Below, one piece after another: positions 6,040 to 8,406 of a stretch of DNA of 8,406 bases. Below the pieces are notes generated by a model, which searched no databases, was not told the DNA's origin, and saw nothing but the letters and a program-made list of their open reading frames with translations. Source of the stretch: Clostridia bacterium (lineage in GTDB: Bacteria > Bacillota_A > Clostridia > UBA1381); the NCBI GenBank assembly GCA_017553025.1, contig JAFZNF010000094.1, positions 1 through 8,406 on the forward strand, read 5' to 3'. The position numbers and the translations under genes were made by a program. Numbering within the stretch: the first letter of the stretch is position 1; every line of letters starts with the position of its first letter.

Positions 6040-7026
6040 TTACTCAACTATATTTGCATTTTCACTTTCCAATTCAGCAATCTCAATACCGAGATTTTCT
6101 GCAACTGTCTTGTTTATTGTGACAAATGACTCTTTCATAGTTTCAAACGGGATTGACTCGATAGCCTCGCCTTTTAAAACTCTTCCTGCCATAACGCCAG
6201 CCATCTTGCCGAGCGTTACATAGTCAAGACCTGCGCAGGCAATACAGCCATTTTTAACCTGTTCTTCTTCCGAACCGAATACAGGAATATTTGCAGCATT
6301 TGCTTTGTCAAGAACAACCGCTAAGGCTGACACAACGGTGTTATCCGTCATATTTGAAATACAATCAACCTTTGACAAAAGTACATCAGCAGCTTGTGCA
6401 ACTTCAGCCTCTGAGCCGATGCCAAGCGCCTCGATAGTAAATCCGTAATTCGGAGCCTCTTTTTTGTAAATTTCAAGCGTGCTTACAGAGTTTGCCTCGC
6501 TTGTTGTATATAAGATACCGATTGTTTTTGCATCGGGGAGCATATTTCTTATAAGCTCAAGCTGTTGCTTTACAGGAAGTTGGTCGCTTACGCCAGTAAT
6601 TCCGGGAAGCGCTTCTGTTTCGCTTTTTGCAAGCTGTGCGCCAATCGGGTCGGAAACAGCGTTAAATATAACAGGGATATTCTTTTCAAAGCAAGATGCG
6701 TAAAGTGCCTGTGCTGACGGTGTTGCAATACCGCAAACCAAGTCCATGCCGCTTGATGCAAAAGTATCAGCTATTTGAGTGTTTATTGACATATCTGCCA
6801 TAGCGCTCTTATACTCAATTTTGAGGTTTTTGCCTTCAACAAATCCCTCTTCTTTCAAGCCTTCGATAAAACCTTCGCGGCAATTGTCAAGTGAGGGGTG
6901 GTCGGCAAACTGTGTAATACCAACTTTGTAAACCTTTTCACTCTCGTTCTCCGCCTTTTTTCCGCAGCCTGCAAGCGATGTAACTGCTAACACCAGCGAA
7001 AGTACCATTGCTAATCTCTTCTTCAT
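6040..7026 (-). CDS. trpX: ABC importer substrate-binding lipoprotein, TrpX-type (ABC_sub_bind)
   Basis: A 328-residue extracellular binding protein. A lipoprotein signal peptide (Lys-Lys-Arg, then a hydrophobic stretch) ends in the lipobox LAGC with Cys21, so the mature protein is anchored on the outer face of the membrane. The two-lobed periplasmic-binding fold of the ABC_sub_bind family is marked by YKVGITQFADHPSLD (about 33-47), SGMDLVCGIATPSAQ, PVIFNAVSDPIGAQ, and LPDAKTIGILYTTSEANS. In streptococci this family forms the TrpXYZ tryptophan importer, and the gene order here (X, Y, Z on one strand) matches. The start at 7024-7026 is chosen because AGGAGAG (7033-7039) is 7-9 nt upstream and MKKR is a normal signal start; the in-frame ATG at 7048-7050 lacks these. 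Expression appears to be controlled by the leader at 7027-7144. Confidence 0.9.
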   Translation of the reverse strand: MKKRLAMVLSLVLAVTSLAGCGKKAENESEKVYKVGITQFADHPSLDNCREGFIEGLKEEGFVEGKNLKIEYKSAMADMSINTQIADTFASSGMDLVCGIATPSAQALYASCFEKNIPVIFNAVSDPIGAQLAKSETEALPGITGVSDQLPVKQQLELIRNMLPDAKTIGILYTTSEANSVSTLEIYKKEAPNYGFTIEALGIGSEAEVAQAADVLLSKVDCISNMTDNTVVSALAVVLDKANAANIPVFGSEEEQVKNGCIACAGLDYVTLGKMAGVMAGRVLKGEAIESIPFETMKESFVTINKTVAENLGIEIAELESENANIVE

Positions 7027-7027
7027 A

Positions 7028-7060
7028 CTAATCTCTCCTATTCTGTGCATTTTGCACCTA
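7028..7060 (-). promoter_or_regulatory. second 5-nt-phased NAG cluster covering the trpX ribosome binding site
   Basis: On the minus strand the AG dinucleotides starting at 7059, 7044, 7039, 7034 and 7029 share one 5-nt phase. They form UAG, then CAG-AA-UAG-GA-GAG-AU-UAG running through the AGGAGAG ribosome binding site up to the ATG. In Bacillus, TRAP represses translation of tryptophan-related genes by binding such repeats over the ribosome binding site. The cluster has only four consecutive slots, and a ribosome binding site is AG-rich by nature, so this is suggestive only. Confidence 0.4.
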
Positions 7061-7066
7061 AAAATT

Positions 7067-7097
7067 AAAAAATCCTCAGAACAGATTAGTTCTAAGG
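7067..7097 (-). terminator. leader (attenuator) terminator of the trpXYZ operon
   Basis: On the minus strand CCTTAGAAC (7097-7089) pairs with GTTCTGAGG (7082-7074), nine pairs with one G-U and a 6-nt loop TAATCT. Then comes A and six T (7072-7067), and AATTTTT beyond. It lies inside the leader, before the first gene, so it must be conditional. The loop and 3' arm are exactly the sequence captured by the alternative antiterminator pairing. Confidence 0.75.
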
Positions 7098-7144
7098 CAA
7101 GCTAACAAAATCTTCAATTAACTATTCTCATCTAATCTATTCTG
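7077..7144 (-). promoter_or_regulatory. antiterminator of the trpXYZ leader
   Basis: CAGAATAGATTAG (7144-7132), at the extreme 5' end of the transcript, pairs with CTAATCTGTTCTG (7089-7077), 13 continuous pairs with one U-G. This uses up the loop and most of the 3' arm of the terminator, so the two structures exclude each other. The free 5' arm is also part of the NAG array, so a protein bound there would favour termination. Confidence 0.7.
7092..7144 (-). promoter_or_regulatory. putative TRAP-like binding array, 11 slots of NAG with 5-nt period
   Basis: On the minus strand the slots start at 7144, 7139, 7134, 7129, 7124, 7119, 7114, 7109, 7104, 7099 and 7094. Six are UAG or GAG, one is CAG, one is AAG, and three (7119, 7109, 7099) do not fit. 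Every AG in this stretch is in the same 5-nt phase. The Bacillus TRAP protein is an 11-mer that binds up to 11 (G/U)AG triplets spaced by 2-3 nt, and it does so over the antiterminator 5' arm, as here. Whether this organism has TRAP is not visible. Confidence 0.5.
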
Positions 7145-7149
7145 GTAGT

Positions 7150-7178
7150 ATTATACGATATGAAAATGTATTTGTCAA
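7150..7178 (-). promoter_or_regulatory. consensus sigma-A promoter of the trpXYZ operon
   Basis: Perfect -35 TTGACA (7173-7178), 17-bp spacer, perfect -10 TATAAT (7150-7155). A and T runs just upstream (7179-7200) could act as an UP element. The expected start at A7143 places the antiterminator arm at the very 5' end of the RNA. Such a strong promoter fits an operon whose control is downstream, by attenuation. Confidence 0.88.
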
Positions 7179-7205
7179 CAGTTTTTTTTAAAAAAAGTTT
7201 AAAAT

Positions 7206-7241
7206 ATGTAAAAATGCACCGTATAAGGCGCATTTTTACAT
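7206..7241 (-). terminator. terminator of the small lipoprotein gene
   Basis: ATGTAAAAATGC (7206-7217) pairs with GCATTTTTACAT (7230-7241), 12 pairs, and two more G-C pairs form inside across an A-C mismatch. On the minus strand the U run lies in and just after the 3' arm. The stem adjoins the TAA stop of the lipoprotein gene and sits just upstream of the trpXYZ promoter, insulating it. Confidence 0.75.
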
Positions 7242-7504
7242 TACTTATTAGCAGTATTATTGCCTGTATTATTGGTGTTGTTATTTGTGCCTGTTAAATC
7301 ATCAACCGCATTTGTTACATTGTTTACTGCATCTCCTGCCGTATCTGAAACCGCATCTCCCATATTTTTTACGTCATTTCCAAGGTTTGAGCCATTATTG
7401 GCATTATTGGAAGGTGTATTGTTGGTTCCTGTGTTATTCATTCCGCAGGACGCAATAAGGAAAGCACATAAAGCGCTTGCTAAAAATATTTTAAACTTTT
7501 GCAT
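7241..7504 (-). CDS. small Asn/Thr-rich lipoprotein, unknown function
   Basis: A predicted 87-residue lipoprotein. The signal peptide (MQKFKIFLASALCAFLIASC) has the lipobox IASC with Cys20, giving a mature chain of only 68 residues. The mature part is low-complexity: an Asn/Thr/Gly-rich linker (about 22-42), then a stretch NDVKNMGDAVSDTAGDAVNNVTNAVDD with regularly spaced Val/Ala that could form an amphipathic helix, then another Asn/Thr-rich tail. No catalytic motif or family is recognised. AAAGGAG (7516-7522) lies 11 nt before the ATG, a little long but acceptable. It has its own terminator and a candidate promoter, and separates tuf from trpXYZ without an evident functional link. A surface-exposed or envelope role is inferred from the signal only. 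Confidence 0.8.
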   Translation of the reverse strand: MQKFKIFLASALCAFLIASCGMNNTGTNNTPSNNANNGSNLGNDVKNMGDAVSDTAGDAVNNVTNAVDDLTGTNNNTNNTGNNTANK

Positions 7505-7561
7505 ATAGGTAAATTCTCCTTTCTTGTTTATGCCTTATTAGTATGCAGCAAAAGCACAATT

Positions 7562-7589
7562 TTTATAACAAAAAAACGGTTTTTGTAAA
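7562..7589 (-). promoter_or_regulatory. candidate promoter of the small lipoprotein gene
   Basis: On the minus strand, -35 TTTACA (7584-7589), 16-bp spacer, -10 TATAAA (7562-7567), each one base off consensus. The -35 lies within the tuf terminator hairpin. The predicted start near 7555 gives a leader of about 50 nt. The overlap with a terminator makes it uncertain. Confidence 0.4.
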
Positions 7590-7607
7590 ATTACAAAAAC
7601 CGTTTTT
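7570..7607 (-). terminator. intrinsic terminator of tuf
   Basis: A perfect 16-bp stem (7572-7587 with 7592-7607) closes on a 4-nt loop. On the minus strand it ends in a run of seven T (7576-7570). It begins 14 nt after the tuf stop codon, as expected for the end of a highly expressed operon. Confidence 0.9.
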
Positions 7608-7621
7608 GGAAAATTTTAGTT

Positions 7622-8406
7622 TTACGCTTCTTCTACATCAGAAACAACGCCTGAACCAACTGTTCTTCCGCCTTCACGGATAGCGAAACGGAGACCTTTT
7701 TCGATAGCGATAGGAGTGATAAGCTCAACGTCCATCTTTACGTGGTCGCCAGGCATACACATTTCTGTACCGGCAGGTAAGCTGATAACGCCTGTAACGT
7801 CAGTTGTTCTGAAATAGAACTGAGGTCTGTAGTTATTAAAGAATGGTGTATGACGGCCACCCTCGTCCTTGGTTAAAACGTAAACGTCACCGGAGAATTT
7901 TGTGTGCGGATGAATTGTTCCCGGTTTTGCAAGAACCTGTCCTCTTTCGATTTCAGTTCTCTGAACACCACGCAGAAGTGCACCTACGTTGTCGCCTGCT
8001 TCAGCATAGTCAAGAGTCTTTCTGAACATTTCAAGACCTGTAACAACAACTTTTCTCTTTTCGTCTGTAAGACCAACGATTTCAACTTCTTCGTTTACTG
8101 TGATACGTCCTCTTTCAACTCTACCTGTTGCAACAGTACCACGGCCTGAAATTGAGAATACGTCCTCAACAGGCATCAGGAACGGAAGGTCTGATGTTCT
8201 CTCAGGTGTAGGAATATAAGAGTCAACAGCGTCCATAAGTTTGTGGATACACTCATATTCAGGAGCGTTAGGATCGGTTGATGTTGATTCCAAAACGCCT
8301 AAAGCTGTACCGATAATAACAGGGATATCATCTCCAGGGAATTCATACTCTGAAAGAAGGTCTCTGATTTCCATTTCAACAAGCTCTAAAAGTACAGGAT
8401 CGTCAA
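7622..8406 (-). CDS. tuf: elongation factor Tu, C-terminal two thirds (5' end beyond window)
   Basis: GTPase that delivers aminoacyl-tRNA to the ribosomal A site. The 260 visible residues begin in the last part of the GTP-binding domain ([20 protein letters not shown], then VIIGTALG, the G5-like region). They continue through domain 2 ([51 protein letters not shown]) and domain 3 ([57 protein letters not shown]). A full EF-Tu is about 397 residues, so the first third, including the P-loop, is missing only because the window ends. The Met at 8374 is internal. An insertion-like stretch [30 protein letters not shown] is normal for some Firmicutes. The strong terminator directly after suggests the end of an operon, commonly rpsL-rpsG-fusA-tuf; that context is off-window. 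Confidence 0.97.
   Translation of the reverse strand, partial: DDPVLLELVEMEIRDLLSEYEFPGDDIPVIIGTALGVLESTSTDPNAPEYECIHKLMDAVDSYIPTPERTSDLPFLMPVEDVFSISGRGTVATGRVERGRITVNEEVEIVGLTDEKRKVVVTGLEMFRKTLDYAEAGDNVGALLRGVQRTEIERGQVLAKPGTIHPHTKFSGDVYVLTKDEGGRHTPFFNNYRPQFYFRTTDVTGVISLPAGTEMCMPGDHVKMDVELITPIAIEKGLRFAIREGGRTVGSGVVSDVEEA

Noticed and set aside
7027..7050. Upstream ATG (7048-7050) as the trpX start
   Set aside because: It would put eight non-signal residues before MKKR and would bury the good AGGAGAG ribosome binding site inside the coding region.
7027..7144. T-box riboswitch or Trp leader-peptide attenuator upstream of trpX
   Set aside because: The leader is only about 115 nt, lacks the T-box sequence and a specifier stem, and contains no TGG codons; the short frames in it (such as ATGAGAATAGTTAATTGA at 7131-7114) have no Trp.
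7260..7508. Plus-strand ORF opposite the small lipoprotein
   Set aside because: It is a shadow: its Val/Leu/Pro-rich product is the complement of Asn/Thr codons, while the minus frame has a proper signal peptide, lipobox and ribosome binding site.
8372..8374. ATG at 8374 as the start of EF-Tu
   Set aside because: The frame stays open to the window edge with matching EF-Tu residues ([10 protein letters not shown]), so this Met is internal.
1..8406. CRISPR array, tRNA or rRNA genes, insertion sequence transposase
   Set aside because: No spaced direct repeats, cloverleaf sequences, rRNA motifs or transposase frames were seen on either strand.

Overview
The window looks like a piece of chromosome from a low-to-moderate GC member of the Clostridia (Firmicutes), probably a gut-type anaerobe. 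The evidence is A/T-rich spacers, strong AGGAGG-type ribosome binding sites, consensus sigma-A promoters, a DUF421-DUF4363 gene pair typical of Clostridia, and the Firmicute-type GyrA and EF-Tu. The family-level assignment is inference.

Layout. On the minus strand at the left edge is the start of gyrA (1-699) with its own promoter, then a SAM-dependent methyltransferase (825-1568). A 230-bp divergent spacer follows. It holds a 107-bp foldback element and a possible forespore-type promoter. It leads into a plus-strand pair: a DUF421/YetF membrane protein (1799-2431) and a DUF4363 protein (2428-2808) that overlaps it by 4 nt. Next on the plus strand is purB (2865-4295), an adenylosuccinate lyase of the clade that resembles animal ADSL, with its own promoter. 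It ends at a hairpin terminator shared with the converging genes.

On the minus strand is a complete three-gene ABC importer of the TrpXYZ type, transcribed lipoprotein (6040-7026), permease (5085-5963), ATPase (4319-5092). Further right are a small Asn/Thr-rich lipoprotein (7241-7504) and the last 260 codons of tuf (EF-Tu, 7622-8406), each followed by a terminator.

The most interesting part is the approximately 115-nt leader of the tryptophan-type importer, downstream of a perfect TTGACA-17-TATAAT promoter. It can fold either into an intrinsic terminator or into a 13-bp antiterminator that destroys it. Across the antiterminator arm and up to the terminator, all eight AG dinucleotides fall in one 5-nt phase, giving an array of 11 slots of NAG plus two spacer bases. 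This is the layout bound by the 11-subunit tryptophan sensor TRAP (MtrB) in Bacillus. A second 5-nt-phased cluster covers the ribosome binding site of the first gene. I infer a TRAP-like, tryptophan-responsive switch with both transcriptional and translational parts. No regulator gene is visible in the window, so the identity of the binding protein is unproven.
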